This document shows positions 42,802 to 51,851 of a stretch of DNA of 64,000 nt, in pieces. A model generated the notes under the pieces. That model saw only the letters and a list, made by a program, of their open reading frames with translations, was not told the origin of the DNA and made no database searches. The DNA lies in contig CALXPL010000002.1 of the NCBI GenBank assembly GCA_944390275.1, forward strand, positions 239,983-303,982, in the 5' to 3' direction. Source of the DNA: an uncultured Alphaproteobacteria bacterium (GTDB lineage: Bacteria; Pseudomonadota; Alphaproteobacteria; RF32; CAG-239). The translations under genes were made by a program, and so were the position numbers. Positions within the stretch are counted from its first letter, which is position 1. Each line of letters begins with the position of its first letter.

Positions 42802-44001
42802 ATGAGTAACAAAAAGCCTTTAGTATCTGTTTTATTAAGTATATATAAAGTAGAGAAATATTTAGAAGAGTGTTTAGATAGTATTTTAGCGCAAAGTTAC
42901 AAGAATTTAGAGATTGTTTGCGTTGATAATGGTTCTCCGGATGGATGTGGAAAAATTCTTAAGAAGTATGCCTTAAAAGATAAAAGAATAAAGATTATTA
43001 CCCTTAAAGAAAACCGTATGTTGTGCGGCGGCCGTAATGCCGGGCTAGATAATGCACATGGTGAATTTATTTGCTTTATTGACCCCGATGATTGGATTGA
43101 AAAAGACTATATAAAAGCAATGGTAACTGCAATTTTGACTAAAAAAGATAGTCAAGGGAAAGCTTATAATTTAATAGTTAATACATCTGCGGTTAATTAT
43201 TATATAAATAAAAATGCAGAAATGACCATATTACATGATTATGCACGAGAAGAAAAAGAGGAATCATATCAAGATATTAATGAAAATCCAAGATTGGAAT
43301 TAGATATTCCAATGTGGAGTAGATTATATAGAAAAAGTTTTTTAGATAAATATAATATGCGTTTTTTAGAAGGATTTAATACTGACAATATTCCATATAC
43401 CCACAAATTATTAGCACATATGGAAAGATTTTATAGCTTGTCACCAAAGTCCAATGCAAAATATTGGCGTAGAATGATTACTCCGGAAGGAGCAATAACT
43501 CCAGTTGTATTATATAAAAATTTTGAAATTCCAAAGGCTTTAGAAAATCTTTACGATTATTTGGTTGAAAATAATTTAAGTCAAAAAATTAGAGTTCCGT
43601 TTCATTTGTTTTTTTCAATTTGTTTTTCAAGACATCAAAATAAGCCTGAATATTATCAGTTTTATAAGGATTTGATGATAAAAATGCGACAGGATGTGCA
43701 ATTTAACTCCAATATTTATAAACAGTGCGATAGAGATTTATGCTCTCTTTTAGTGCAAACATCGAATTTTTACCAATTTGTAGATTTATATTTTAGGCCA
43801 ATTCAAAACACAACAAAAAAAATAGCCAAATATACGCTAAAACTATTTGGTTTTATACCATTATTGAAAAAAAGGATTACTACTAATAGTATTAAGTACA
43901 AAATATTTGGTGTTCCAATATGGAAAATAACAATCAAGAATGATTCTATCCGTTGTTATTTGTTTGATTTTATTCCTCTTCTAAAATATATAAAAAAATA
44001 A
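42802..44001 (+). CDS. Family 2 glycosyltransferase with long C-terminal region
   Basis: 399 residues from ATG 42802 (AGGTGATTATC before it). GT2 motifs: VSVLLSIYKVEKYLEECLDS, LEIVCVDNGSPDGCG, GGRNAGLDNAHGEF and the metal site CFIDPDDWIEKDY. The C-terminal ~180 residues are not part of the catalytic core; the last ~60 contain short basic and hydrophobic segments (TLKLFGFIPLLKKRI; LFDFIPLLKYIKK) with a repeated FIPLLK motif, perhaps a membrane-associating tail as found in many capsule transferases. 61 bp follow the previous gene. Last gene of the polysaccharide operon. Confidence 0.9.
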   Translation: MSNKKPLVSVLLSIYKVEKYLEECLDSILAQSYKNLEIVCVDNGSPDGCGKILKKYALKDKRIKIITLKENRMLCGGRNAGLDNAHGEFICFIDPDDWIEKDYIKAMVTAILTKKDSQGKAYNLIVNTSAVNYYINKNAEMTILHDYAREEKEESYQDINENPRLELDIPMWSRLYRKSFLDKYNMRFLEGFNTDNIPYTHKLLAHMERFYSLSPKSNAKYWRRMITPEGAITPVVLYKNFEIPKALENLYDYLVENNLSQKIRVPFHLFFSICFSRHQNKPEYYQFYKDLMIKMRQDVQFNSNIYKQCDRDLCSLLVQTSNFYQFVDLYFRPIQNTTKKIAKYTLKLFGFIPLLKKRITTNSIKYKIFGVPIWKITIKNDSIRCYLFDFIPLLKYIKK

Positions 44002-44006
44002 CACAA

Positions 44007-44038
44007 AAGCCCGATTTGATTAAACTCTTTTCGGGCTT
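44007..44038 (+). terminator. Terminator-like hairpin after the polysaccharide operon
   Basis: 8-bp stem AAGCCCGA/TCGGGCTT with a 16-base loop, followed by a weak T-rich stretch. About 200 bp of AT-rich sequence without further features follows. Confidence 0.5.
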
Positions 44039-44243
44039 AGATTTTAATATTCCTCTGTTAATATAATCGTCTGCGCTATAAAGTAGGTTTGATGAAAATA
44101 TTTCATTTTGTGCGTTTTCTTGTCAACCAACATATGTATGACTGTTTTACGATAAATTATCATCAAATAATTATAGAATAAGGTTGAGGTTCATCGAATA
44201 ATTTGAATGATTGATACCAAATAGAAAATACAAATAAAATAAA

Positions 44244-45315
44244 CTAATCTTTTAAACTTTTAACAAGTTGTATTTCATGTTCTAATTCAAGACTTTTATT
44301 TAAGTAACGTTCTTGTTTTTTACCGGAACATAGTTTTGCAAAAAGACGATAACGAAAGTAATTAATACGATTTTTATTATAATTTTTGATACTTTGGTAT
44401 AATTTTTTCTGCTGAATATTTTGGAGATTAGAAAGATATTCCTGCAAAAAAATAGTACGACTCAACGCCTCAATCCAATCGGCAAAATGATCACATTGAA
44501 AGCTGTTCCATGGTTTTAACCAAGAGGCGTAATGTATTTGTACGGGATGCAAAAAGGCGCTAAGAATATCTTCTTCCGAGTAAAGTGAATAATATTGCGG
44601 ATTAATTTCATGATTAGAAATATCGGGACGTATCCACATAGGAACCATCATATATTTAAGATTTATATATTTGACATTTTCATGGCAAATATAGTTAAAA
44701 GCCTCTTGTTCGGGGTAACGGAGATTTTCTATATTCTTTTCAATAAAATCAATCAGTTTATTTTCAATATTATTTTCACGCATTGCTTTTAAATTAAGTA
44801 AACAAAACCCCCACACCGAAATTATTAATTTTCTGAACATAATCTTTATCAAAGTTTGAATAGGTTATTTTTAAGCAGTCTTGAAGAGTTTTAGAATAAT
44901 GTTTAACGACAGCGAGATATTCGTTTCCGTTAAATTCATGATATACAGAACTAATATCACCCTTAAAAATGACATCGACATCAGAAACGATAACTTTATC
45001 ATATTGGGGAAGTAAAGAAGGAAGGATGAGTTTGTAAAACATTTCTTGACTAAAATGGCTCGGATTTTTCAGCTGATTAAAGATGTTTTCAAAAGATTGA
45101 GTACAATAGATAAACTTGACATTTTGATTTTTAAAGGATTTAAGATTTTCAATAAGCAGATTTTGTTTAGCTTCAGATATTCCATGATGAATAATATTAA
45201 ATTCGTAAATATAATTTGGGTTAGCACATTGCATAAGAGAGTGCATAGCAACTCCTGCGGGTAATACGTAATTTTCATCAAAAGTTAAAATAATGGGAAT
45301 TAAGGATGAATTCAT
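44244..45315 (-). pseudogene. Family 8 glycosyltransferase split by a frameshift
   Basis: Two overlapping frames form one ~355-codon GT8 protein. The first (ATG 45315, 173 codons) has IPIILTFDENYVLPAGVAMH, EMFYKLILPSLLPQYDKVIV, the metal-binding DVD in VSDVDVIFKGDISSV, and ends INNFGVGVLF. The second picks up as CLLNLKAMRENNIENKLIDF, LRYPEQEAFNYICHENVKYI and the late IHYASWLKPWN (conserved His). The join is at an A4C5 run (44804-44812; G5T4 in the coding direction) where one extra base breaks the frame. GT8 enzymes add glucose or galactose to lipopolysaccharide core. It is either inactivated, phase-variable or a sequencing error. Confidence 0.8.
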
Positions 45316-45659
45316 GGAACAACAGTCCTTTTTTTGTTAACAATTTTGTATTTTTTTGTTATTAAATCATATTAAGAATTATATACTATAAGTTGTTGTT
45401 TAATCATGCAAGAAAAATCGTAAACAGGATACATAGAGTATGAGGATAAACAGAGATGTTAAAAAAATTTTTGCAAGACAATTATTAGACAAATCATAAT
45501 ATAATGATTTAAATTACAAGGAAAAAGAAGGTATGAGTAAAAAATAAAGAAAATTTTACCCCAAGAGGTAATTTTATTTTATAATATTAACGCTATAATA
45601 AAGAATATGCTCTAAATTCTTCAAAGGAATATTGAATCAAAATAGTAAAGGGGAAAGGC
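45316..45659. other. Intergenic region between the GT8 gene and a small membrane-protein gene
   Basis: 344 bp, very AT-rich, no convincing gene. A hairpin TTACC-CCAAGA-GGTAA (45556-45571) followed by a T-rich run resembles a terminator although no gene ends there, so a short transcript ending at ~45580 is possible. The rest shows nothing I can support. Confidence 0.35.
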
Positions 45660-45824
45660 ATGAAAGGATTAATGATTATAATTGTTCTGGCAGCACTTGC
45701 GTATGGGGGAAAATGGTTATATGACAATCAGTATTTTTCATCGTTTAATAGTGCATTTGATAATACGGTGCAAAGAACATCGGATTACGTAACGGACAAA
45801 GCGGTAAAAGAGGCCAATTTTTAA
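45660..45824 (+). CDS. Small single-span membrane protein
   Basis: 54 codons starting at ATG 45660 behind a strong AAAGGGGAAAGG ribosome-binding site. Residues ~4-18 (LMIIIVLAALAYGGKWL) form one hydrophobic span, followed by a polar segment (SAFDNTVQRTSDYVTDKAVK). No family is recognised. It is 26 bp upstream of the flavodoxin-like gene, which also has an N-terminal membrane anchor, so the two are probably co-transcribed and may work together at the inner membrane. Confidence 0.65.
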   Translation: MKGLMIIIVLAALAYGGKWLYDNQYFSSFNSAFDNTVQRTSDYVTDKAVKEANF

Positions 45825-45850
45825 TAAATGAGTATAAAAGGGAAAATAAA

Positions 45851-46468
45851 ATGATAAAATTTATATTTTATATAATTGGATTAGGACTATTGGTTTCCAT
45901 GATAATTGGCGGCATACACCTATATAGGGTATCGCAAAGAAACGCAAAAGAAATGGCCCAATATCAAGACAAAAAGGTTGATGTAAAAACCTTAAAAGGC
46001 AAGACATTAATTATTTTTTATTCTCTCAGTGGTCATACCAAGGATATTGCAACACGAATTCAGAAGATGACGGGAGCTGAACTTTATGAAATTAAAACAA
46101 TTAAAAAAATCAATCAGACTCCTTGGTTCCCTTTGACTTTAAGAAAACAGTTAAAAAATAGAATTTATCCTGACATCAAAGATAATTTTCCTGATTTAAA
46201 AAATTATGATACTATTTTTGTTGGCGGACCGGTATGGTGGTACACTGTATCAACACCAATGAGATCATTTTTGCAAAAAGTAGATTTTTCAGGTAAAAAG
46301 GTTGTTCCTTTTTCAACTCAAGGAAGCAACTACGGTACATATTTTGAAGATTTTGCTAATATGGCACAAAATGCAGATATTCAAAAGCATGCTTCGTTTA
46401 ATAATATGCCGGAGAAGTACAACCAAGCACTTAATGCGAAAATAGCCGAATGGATTAATGAGTTGTAG
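45851..46468 (+). CDS. Membrane-anchored flavodoxin-like protein
   Basis: 205 residues. An N-terminal hydrophobic helix (IFYIIGLGLLVSMIIGGIHL, ~5-24) is followed by a flavodoxin-like domain: TLIIFYSLSGHTKDIATRIQ (FMN phosphate loop SLSGHT at ~58-63), DTIFVGGPVWWYTVSTPM (isoalloxazine loop) and VVPFSTQGSNYGTYFEDF. It matches the flavodoxin_4 type found in many gut bacteria. It would bind FMN and carry or deliver electrons. The uncleaved N-terminal anchor is unusual for this family and means the domain could lie on the periplasmic side. Closed by a strong terminator. Confidence 0.85.
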   Translation: MIKFIFYIIGLGLLVSMIIGGIHLYRVSQRNAKEMAQYQDKKVDVKTLKGKTLIIFYSLSGHTKDIATRIQKMTGAELYEIKTIKKINQTPWFPLTLRKQLKNRIYPDIKDNFPDLKNYDTIFVGGPVWWYTVSTPMRSFLQKVDFSGKKVVPFSTQGSNYGTYFEDFANMAQNADIQKHASFNNMPEKYNQALNAKIAEWINEL

Positions 46469-46483
46469 AATAAATAATATAAA

Positions 46484-46517
46484 AAACATGCGTTAGTAAA
46501 ATAACGCATGTTTTTTT
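46484..46517 (+). terminator. Terminator after the flavodoxin-like gene
   Basis: 11-bp stem AACATGCGTTA/TAACGCATGTT with a 6-base loop and following T-run. Confidence 0.88.
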
Positions 46518-46607
46518 GAAGCAAAAAATAAAAAACGTTGTTTTTTTAAGATTGTATTTATTTTTTTGCCATAAACTAATCTCATTAATTAATATGAGGA
46601 GAAGGCA

Positions 46608-47156
46608 ATGCTGATAAACAAGTACGATTCAATGTTATTAATTATAGATGTTCAGGAAAATCTTACTCCGGTACAGGAGAGCCCTCGGGGCGTTATCAAT
46701 GGATGTTCAACATTATTAGCGGTAGCAGACGAATTAAATATTCCTTACATTGTAGCTGAACAGGATCATAAAGTTTTTGGCTCTACAATGATAGATTTGC
46801 GAAAAGTCTTAAAAAATGAACATTGCTATTATGAAAAAGATACTTTCTCTTGTTATAAAAATACTAAAATTCAAGAAGCCGTAAAGAATATAGGAAAAAA
46901 ACAAATTATCATAGCCGGATTAGAAACGCACTTATGTGTATTGCAAACGGCCATAGATTTTAAAGATGCAGGTTATGAGGTTTTTGTCGTGGCTGATAGT
47001 TGTTCATCAAGAAGCAGTTATCAAAATTCACTAGGAATACAACGCTTAATTCAACACGGAATAGATGTTGTATCAAGAGAAATGGTGCTGTTTGAATGGA
47101 TGGATAAATCAGGAAGTAAGCTATTTGATGAATTATGGGAACGACGTTTACGATAA
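46608..47156 (+). CDS. Isochorismatase-family hydrolase (YcaC-like)
   Basis: 182 residues. The catalytic triad of the cysteine-hydrolase family is visible: Asp14 (MLLIIDVQENL), Lys77 (YYEKDTFSCY) and Cys110 (IIAGLETHLCVLQTAIDF). IPYIVAEQDHKVFG and VFVVADSCSSRSSYQN match the YcaC-like branch. Substrate unknown; members hydrolyse amides or isochorismate-like compounds. Monocistronic, starting behind GAGGAGAAGG and ending in a strong terminator. Confidence 0.9.
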   Translation: MLINKYDSMLLIIDVQENLTPVQESPRGVINGCSTLLAVADELNIPYIVAEQDHKVFGSTMIDLRKVLKNEHCYYEKDTFSCYKNTKIQEAVKNIGKKQIIIAGLETHLCVLQTAIDFKDAGYEVFVVADSCSSRSSYQNSLGIQRLIQHGIDVVSREMVLFEWMDKSGSKLFDELWERRLR

Positions 47157-47160
47157 AAAG

Positions 47161-47192
47161 AAAAAGGATGATAAAAATATCATCCTTTTTTT
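47161..47192. terminator. Bidirectional terminator
   Basis: 12-bp stem AAAAAGGATGAT/ATCATCCTTTTT between the convergent isochorismatase and SlyB-like genes. Confidence 0.88.
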
Positions 47193-47206
47193 AGATATAT
47201 TGGAAA

Positions 47207-47662
47207 CTAGTTGTAGGGAATAATGCGAGCTTGCGGACCGTAAATAACCAAACATTTTTCGCCAACGGTCATTAAGACATCATTTCCTTGAGTAACGGTT
47301 ACGATTCCGCCGTTTTGAAGTTGGACAACATATTCATAACCAGCTTGTTTAGACAGCTCTTCCTGAGCAATATCACCGGCAAATCCACCAACGATTGCTC
47401 CACCTAAAGCTCCGAGAATTCCGGCGGTTGAACCGCTGCCTATTTGAGAACCGGCAACACCACCGGCAACAGTTCCGAGAAGAGCCCCGTTACCATTATC
47501 ATTTTGTACAATAACTTTGCGAACGCTAATGATAGTACCAATTTGAGCAGATTGAACGGAATTAACGTTTTGAACACTATAATCATTAGCTCCGATATTT
47601 GAAGTACAAGCAGCAGAGCACAAGAGAGCTGGAATTAATAAAGCCAAAGCATAAGATTTCAT
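47207..47662 (-). CDS. SlyB/17-kDa-antigen-like outer-membrane lipoprotein
   Basis: 151 residues. Lipoprotein signal with lipobox CSAAC (~15-19). A glycine-zipper segment (GALLGTVAGGVAGSQIGSGS then GILGALGGAIVGGFAGDIAQ) fills ~58-100, followed by YEYVVQLQNGGIVTVTQGND and a Cys-containing end (EKCLVIYGPQARIIP). This is the SlyB/Pcp architecture, also called rickettsial 17-kDa surface antigen. These lipoproteins stabilise the outer membrane. Monocistronic, divergent from asnS. Confidence 0.92.
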   Translation of the reverse strand: MKSYALALLIPALLCSAACTSNIGANDYSVQNVNSVQSAQIGTIISVRKVIVQNDNGNGALLGTVAGGVAGSQIGSGSTAGILGALGGAIVGGFAGDIAQEELSKQAGYEYVVQLQNGGIVTVTQGNDVLMTVGEKCLVIYGPQARIIPYN

Positions 47663-47790
47663 TTTTTATCCTCCCAAAAGATAATTAAGATAATATACAT
47701 GTTAATATAATTGTCAATCTAGACAATTAAAGAGAAGTGATGTATATACAATAAAAAAAATATATTAAAAAAAGAAAAACGAGGTAAATT

Positions 47791-49179
47791 ATGTTAAAAA
47801 GGACAAAGATAGAGAAGGTATTGAAATCGGAACAAGAAAGTCCGGAAATACTAGTAAAAGGTTGGGTAAGAACCAGAAGAGATGCAAAAGATTTTTCATT
47901 TATAGAAGTAAATGATGGTTCCTGTTTAAAAAATATCCAAGTAATCGCCAAGAATAATTTACCGAATTACAATGAAATTAAGAAATTGACAACAGGCTCA
48001 TCTGTGGCAGTAAAAGGAGCTTTAGTTGCATCGCAAGGTGGTAGCCAAAAATATGAAATAGTTGCCGAAGAAATAGAAATATATAGTATAGCACCGGATG
48101 ATTATCCACTGCAAAAGAAAAAACATACGGATGAATTTTTAAGAAGTATAGCACATTTGCGTCCCAGAACAAATAAGTATGGTGCCGCGTTTCGGATTCG
48201 TTCACAGTTGTCGTATGCGATACATAAATTTTTCCAAGAAAGAGGTTTTAAATATGTGCACACTCCAATAATCACGGGTTCGGATTGTGAGGGAGCCGGA
48301 GAGATGTTTCAGGTAACAACGTTGGATTTAAATAATTTACCGCGCACCAAAGATGGAAAAATTGATTATAGTCAAGATTTCTTTGGCAAAGAAGCACATT
48401 TAACCGTTTCGGGCCAATTAAACGGAGAAATGTATGCGACTGCTTTGGGTGATATTTATACATTTGGTCCGACATTCAGAGCAGAAAATTCAAATACACC
48501 GCGCCATGCGGCCGAATTTTGGATGATTGAACCGGAGATGGCCTTTGCTGATATTCATGATGATATGGATTTAGCGGAAGATATGGTAAGATATTGCGTA
48601 AAAGACATTATGGACAATTGCGCAGAAGATTTAGAATTGTTTGAAAAATATGTCGATCCAACCTTGAAAGAAACATTGAAAACGATTATGGAAAACGATT
48701 TTGCAAGAATAACCTATACGGAAGCGATTAAGATAATGCAGGATTCGGGTAAAGATTTTGAATATAAGCCGGAGTATGGAGTAGATTTGCAAACAGAGCA
48801 TGAACGCTTTTTAGCAGAAGAATATTTCAAAAAACCGGTAATTGTAAGGGATTATCCGAAAGAGATAAAAGCGTTTTATATGAAATTAAATCCGGATGGA
48901 AAAACCGTAGCTGCGATGGATGTTCTTGTTCCGAGAATAGGAGAGTTAATCGGCGGTTCGCAAAGAGAAGAAGATTATAAGAAACTTTTACAGCGAATTG
49001 AAGAAAACGGAATGAAAGCGGAAGATTATGAGTGGTATTTAGATTCGCGCCGTTACGGTACCGTTCCGCATGCTGGATTTGGTTTAGGATTTGAAAGAAT
49101 GCTGATGTTGGTAACGGGAATAAGCAATATCAGAGACGTTTTACCATTCCCAAGAACACCAAAATCCATCAATTTTTAG
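47791..49179 (+). CDS. asnS: Asparagine-tRNA ligase
   Basis: 462 residues. OB-fold anticodon-binding domain first ([20 protein letters not shown]), then class II motifs: motif 1 near [20 protein letters not shown], motif 2 [20 protein letters not shown], and motif 3 [16 protein letters not shown]. The AsnRS-specific [17 protein letters not shown] and ending [15 protein letters not shown] distinguish it from AspRS. It charges tRNA-Asn directly. Behind it, 9 bp away, is a small exported protein gene. Confidence 0.97.
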   Translation: MLKRTKIEKVLKSEQESPEILVKGWVRTRRDAKDFSFIEVNDGSCLKNIQVIAKNNLPNYNEIKKLTTGSSVAVKGALVASQGGSQKYEIVAEEIEIYSIAPDDYPLQKKKHTDEFLRSIAHLRPRTNKYGAAFRIRSQLSYAIHKFFQERGFKYVHTPIITGSDCEGAGEMFQVTTLDLNNLPRTKDGKIDYSQDFFGKEAHLTVSGQLNGEMYATALGDIYTFGPTFRAENSNTPRHAAEFWMIEPEMAFADIHDDMDLAEDMVRYCVKDIMDNCAEDLELFEKYVDPTLKETLKTIMENDFARITYTEAIKIMQDSGKDFEYKPEYGVDLQTEHERFLAEEYFKKPVIVRDYPKEIKAFYMKLNPDGKTVAAMDVLVPRIGELIGGSQREEDYKKLLQRIEENGMKAEDYEWYLDSRRYGTVPHAGFGLGFERMLMLVTGISNIRDVLPFPRTPKSINF

Positions 49180-49188
49180 GAATAAGAT

Positions 49189-49659
49189 ATGCAGCACCTG
49201 AAGTTAAGTTTCATAAGTTTACTTATGGTAATAATGATAAAGACAGCAGGTGCTGCTGTTTTTATGGCAGGAGATAAAGATGCCTTGCCATCATGCCAAA
49301 ATCCCTATTTGTTAGAACAGGTAAAAAAACATATTCAAGATTATCAAGAGGAGCATCCTTATAAAAATATAATTGAGTACCGACAACAAAAATTATTGTT
49401 AAAAAATTTATCAGGTTTTCGGCAAATTGCTAGTCAAGATTTTGATATAGATGAAAATATTGAGACAGCGAATAAATTGGTTACATTAAAAATTAATGCA
49501 GGGCTAGAGGATAGTGATATTGTTTTATGCAGAAGTATCGGAAGTGATAAAGATTATATATACATTCTGATATATCCGGAAGAAGGCAAATCCAAAGTAG
49601 AAATATTAAACACAAATAAAGAAGAATATACGACTGAAGCACTAAGTTTTCTATTTTGA
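49189..49659 (+). CDS. Hypothetical exported protein
   Basis: 156 residues, signal peptide ~1-22 (FISLLMVIMIKTAGA). The mature part has two Cys (DALPSCQNPY and IVLCRSIG) likely joined by a disulfide, and short beta-strand-like segments. No family is recognised. It begins 9 bp after asnS behind TAGGAATAAG and may be co-transcribed with it. Probably periplasmic. Confidence 0.7.
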   Translation: MQHLKLSFISLLMVIMIKTAGAAVFMAGDKDALPSCQNPYLLEQVKKHIQDYQEEHPYKNIIEYRQQKLLLKNLSGFRQIASQDFDIDENIETANKLVTLKINAGLEDSDIVLCRSIGSDKDYIYILIYPEEGKSKVEILNTNKEEYTTEALSFLF

Positions 49660-49685
49660 TAAAAGTAAGATAAGCAAGAAAACAG

Positions 49686-49714
49686 TTGTAATTTTTTCAA
49701 AAATTTCATATGAT
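49686..49714 (+). promoter_or_regulatory. Promoter of rpoH
   Basis: -35 TTGTAA (49686-49691), 17 bp, -10 TATGAT (49709-49714), followed by a ~46-nt leader and an AAAGGAAG ribosome-binding site. Confidence 0.6.
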
Positions 49715-49760
49715 AACAAACGCACAAAAATAAGTTTTTTTCTGAAAGGAAGCGATTTTA

Positions 49761-50672
49761 ATGGATAAAAGTTCAGCATTGACTGTTATAGAAGAAAAGA
49801 AAAATCTTCCGGTTGTCCAAGAAGAAAACAGTCTGGTTGCCTACTTTGAAAAGATTAAAAAATTTCCTGTTTTAAGCGAGGAAGAAGAAAAACAGCTTGT
49901 TACCCAATTTCAAGAAAAAAAAGATTTGGAAGCGGCGCAGAAATTGGTAACATCACATTTAAGATTAGCGGCAAAAATAGCATTAACCTATCGCCGCTAC
50001 GGATTACCCTTAGCAGATATTATATCCGAAGCGAATATCGGATTAATGCAAGCGGTAAAGAAGTTTAGTTTAGATAAAAAAGTCCGCTTAGCGACTTATG
50101 CCATGTGGTGGATAAAAGCAGCCATTAATGATTATATTTTGCGTTCATGGTCATTGGTCAAGATAGGAACGATAGCTGCGCAAAAGAAGCTTTTTTACAA
50201 TTTAAACCGCATCAAAGCAAAATTAGGATTGTTTGATAACAAAGAATTAGAGCCGTCAGTTGTAAAAAAAATAGCCAAAGAATTGGTTGTTGAAGAAAAA
50301 GATGTTGTTGAGATGAATCAACGATTAGGCGGAGACAAATCTTTAAATGTCATAGCCGGAGATGATTGTGAAGATGAAAAAATAGATTTTGTTGTCGATT
50401 CGCGTCAAAATATTGAAGGAATTTTAGCCTTAAAACAAGAACGTCAATTAAGACAAAATATTTTGCGCCGCAGTTTAAGTCAGTTAAATGAGCGTGAACA
50501 ATACATAATAAAAGAAAGAATGTTAACGGATGAACCTCAGACCTTGGATGAAATAGGTGAAAAATTTAATATCAGTCGCGAGAGAGTTCGTCAGATAGAA
50601 AAGAGAGCTTTTGAAAAATTGTCAAAAGCGGCAAAAGAAGAATTAGCCAAAGTTAGCGATAAAGCGGCTTAA
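49761..50672 (+). CDS. rpoH: RNA polymerase heat-shock sigma factor RpoH (sigma-32)
   Basis: 303 residues. Region 1.2/2 (YFEKIKKFPVLSEEEEKQLV; LVTSHLRLAAKIALTYRRYG; LPLADIISEANIGLMQAVKK; KVRLATYAMWWIKAAINDYI) and the RpoH-box-like stretch RSWSLVKIGTIAAQKKLFYN identify sigma-32 rather than sigma-70. Region 4 helix-turn-helix: PQTLDEIGEKFNISRERVRQ. It directs heat-shock genes; in alphaproteobacteria it is usually controlled at the level of protein stability. The HflK/HflC pair, which modulates FtsH (the sigma-32 protease in E. coli), and a DegP protease are encoded 1-4 kb downstream, a functionally sensible neighbourhood. Confidence 0.96.
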   Translation: MDKSSALTVIEEKKNLPVVQEENSLVAYFEKIKKFPVLSEEEEKQLVTQFQEKKDLEAAQKLVTSHLRLAAKIALTYRRYGLPLADIISEANIGLMQAVKKFSLDKKVRLATYAMWWIKAAINDYILRSWSLVKIGTIAAQKKLFYNLNRIKAKLGLFDNKELEPSVVKKIAKELVVEEKDVVEMNQRLGGDKSLNVIAGDDCEDEKIDFVVDSRQNIEGILALKQERQLRQNILRRSLSQLNEREQYIIKERMLTDEPQTLDEIGEKFNISRERVRQIEKRAFEKLSKAAKEELAKVSDKAA

Positions 50673-50740
50673 AAATAAAGCCCGAAGGTATAAAGAAACC
50701 GCTGTTCAATGAAGATGATTCAAAAAGGCGGAAACAGTTA

Positions 50741-50772
50741 AAAAAATAGAGAGGAAATCCTCTCTATTTTTT
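50741..50772. terminator. Bidirectional terminator between rpoH and mrp
   Basis: 13-bp stem AAAATAGAGAGGA/TCCTCTCTATTTT with a 2-base loop region, flanked by A- and T-runs. Confidence 0.88.
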
Positions 50773-51764
50773 TAGAGTTGCGCAATAATTTTTCGGGCAA
50801 TTTCTTCATAAGCTAAAGAATAAGGACTGTCCGGTTGCGCAAAGACAATCGGAGTTCCGTTGTCTGAATTTTCGCGAATATCGAAATGCAAAGGAATTTC
50901 ACCGAGGAAAGTTTCGTTCATTTGCTGTGCGGTTATTTTTGCCCCTTCATGACCGAAAATATCAGCCCGATGACCACATTTTTCGCAAATGTAATAACTC
51001 ATGTTTTCAATAATACCGAGTATTTTGACATTAACACGTTTAAACATGTTGATACCTTTAACGGCATCAATCAAGGCAATATCTTGGGGGGTAGAAACGA
51101 TGACGGCACCATCCATTTTAACTTTTTGAGAAAGAGTAATTTGAATATCACCGGTTCCCGGAGGCATATCAATGACCATAATATCAATATCACCCCAATT
51201 TGTATCGGTAAGGAGTTGTTGCAAGGCACCGCAAGCCTTAGCACCACGCCAAATAAGAGGTTGGTTTCTGTCGATTAAAGTTCCGACCGACATTGACTGT
51301 AAGCCAAAATTAACAAAGGGTTCAAAAGTTTTACCGTCTAAGGAAGAGGGGGGTGTGCCTTCATAACCGAGCATTGTCGGAACAGAGGGACCATAAATAT
51401 CGGCATCAAAAAGAGCAACTTTTTTGTTTTGGTTAGAGAGAGCCAAAGCAAGATTAACAGCTGTTGTTGATTTTCCGACCCCGCCTTTTCCTGAAGCGAC
51501 GGCAATAATTTTTTTAACGCCGCGAATATTCCAAAAGTCTTCATTTTGTCGCAACCCTTCAAAAGATTTTGGTGAAGTAAAAATGATAGACACTTTAGAA
51601 ATTCCGCCTAAATTTGTAATTTCGGCTTTAAGTTTTTCGGTTTGTTCGGAATTTTCCATAACATTAACAAGCGTAATGATAACGCGTCCGTTAAGAATTT
51701 TAATACTATCAATATTTTCTGTGGAATAGTATTTTAATAAAATATTTTTAATTTGGTTTTCCAT
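50772..51764 (-). CDS. mrp: Mrp/NBP35-family iron-sulfur carrier ATPase
   Basis: 330 residues. An N-terminal MIP18-like (DUF59) domain (~1-75) precedes the ParA-like ATPase: deviant Walker A VASGKGGVGKSTTAVNLALA, Switch I DADIYGPSVPTMLG, IDMPPGTGDIQITLSQ (Walker B) and the Fe-S cluster CxxC in YYICEKCGHRADIFG. Mrp/ApbC proteins bind and transfer 4Fe-4S clusters to apo-enzymes. It stands alone, divergent from hflK. Confidence 0.96.
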   Translation of the reverse strand: MENQIKNILLKYYSTENIDSIKILNGRVIITLVNVMENSEQTEKLKAEITNLGGISKVSIIFTSPKSFEGLRQNEDFWNIRGVKKIIAVASGKGGVGKSTTAVNLALALSNQNKKVALFDADIYGPSVPTMLGYEGTPPSSLDGKTFEPFVNFGLQSMSVGTLIDRNQPLIWRGAKACGALQQLLTDTNWGDIDIMVIDMPPGTGDIQITLSQKVKMDGAVIVSTPQDIALIDAVKGINMFKRVNVKILGIIENMSYYICEKCGHRADIFGHEGAKITAQQMNETFLGEIPLHFDIRENSDNGTPIVFAQPDSPYSLAYEEIARKIIAQL

Positions 51765-51851
51765 GTTGATATCATCTCATCAATAATTGTCATAAGATGA
51801 TATCTATATTATAAATAACTTTATTGCAATAAATTTATGAAGGGAAGACAA

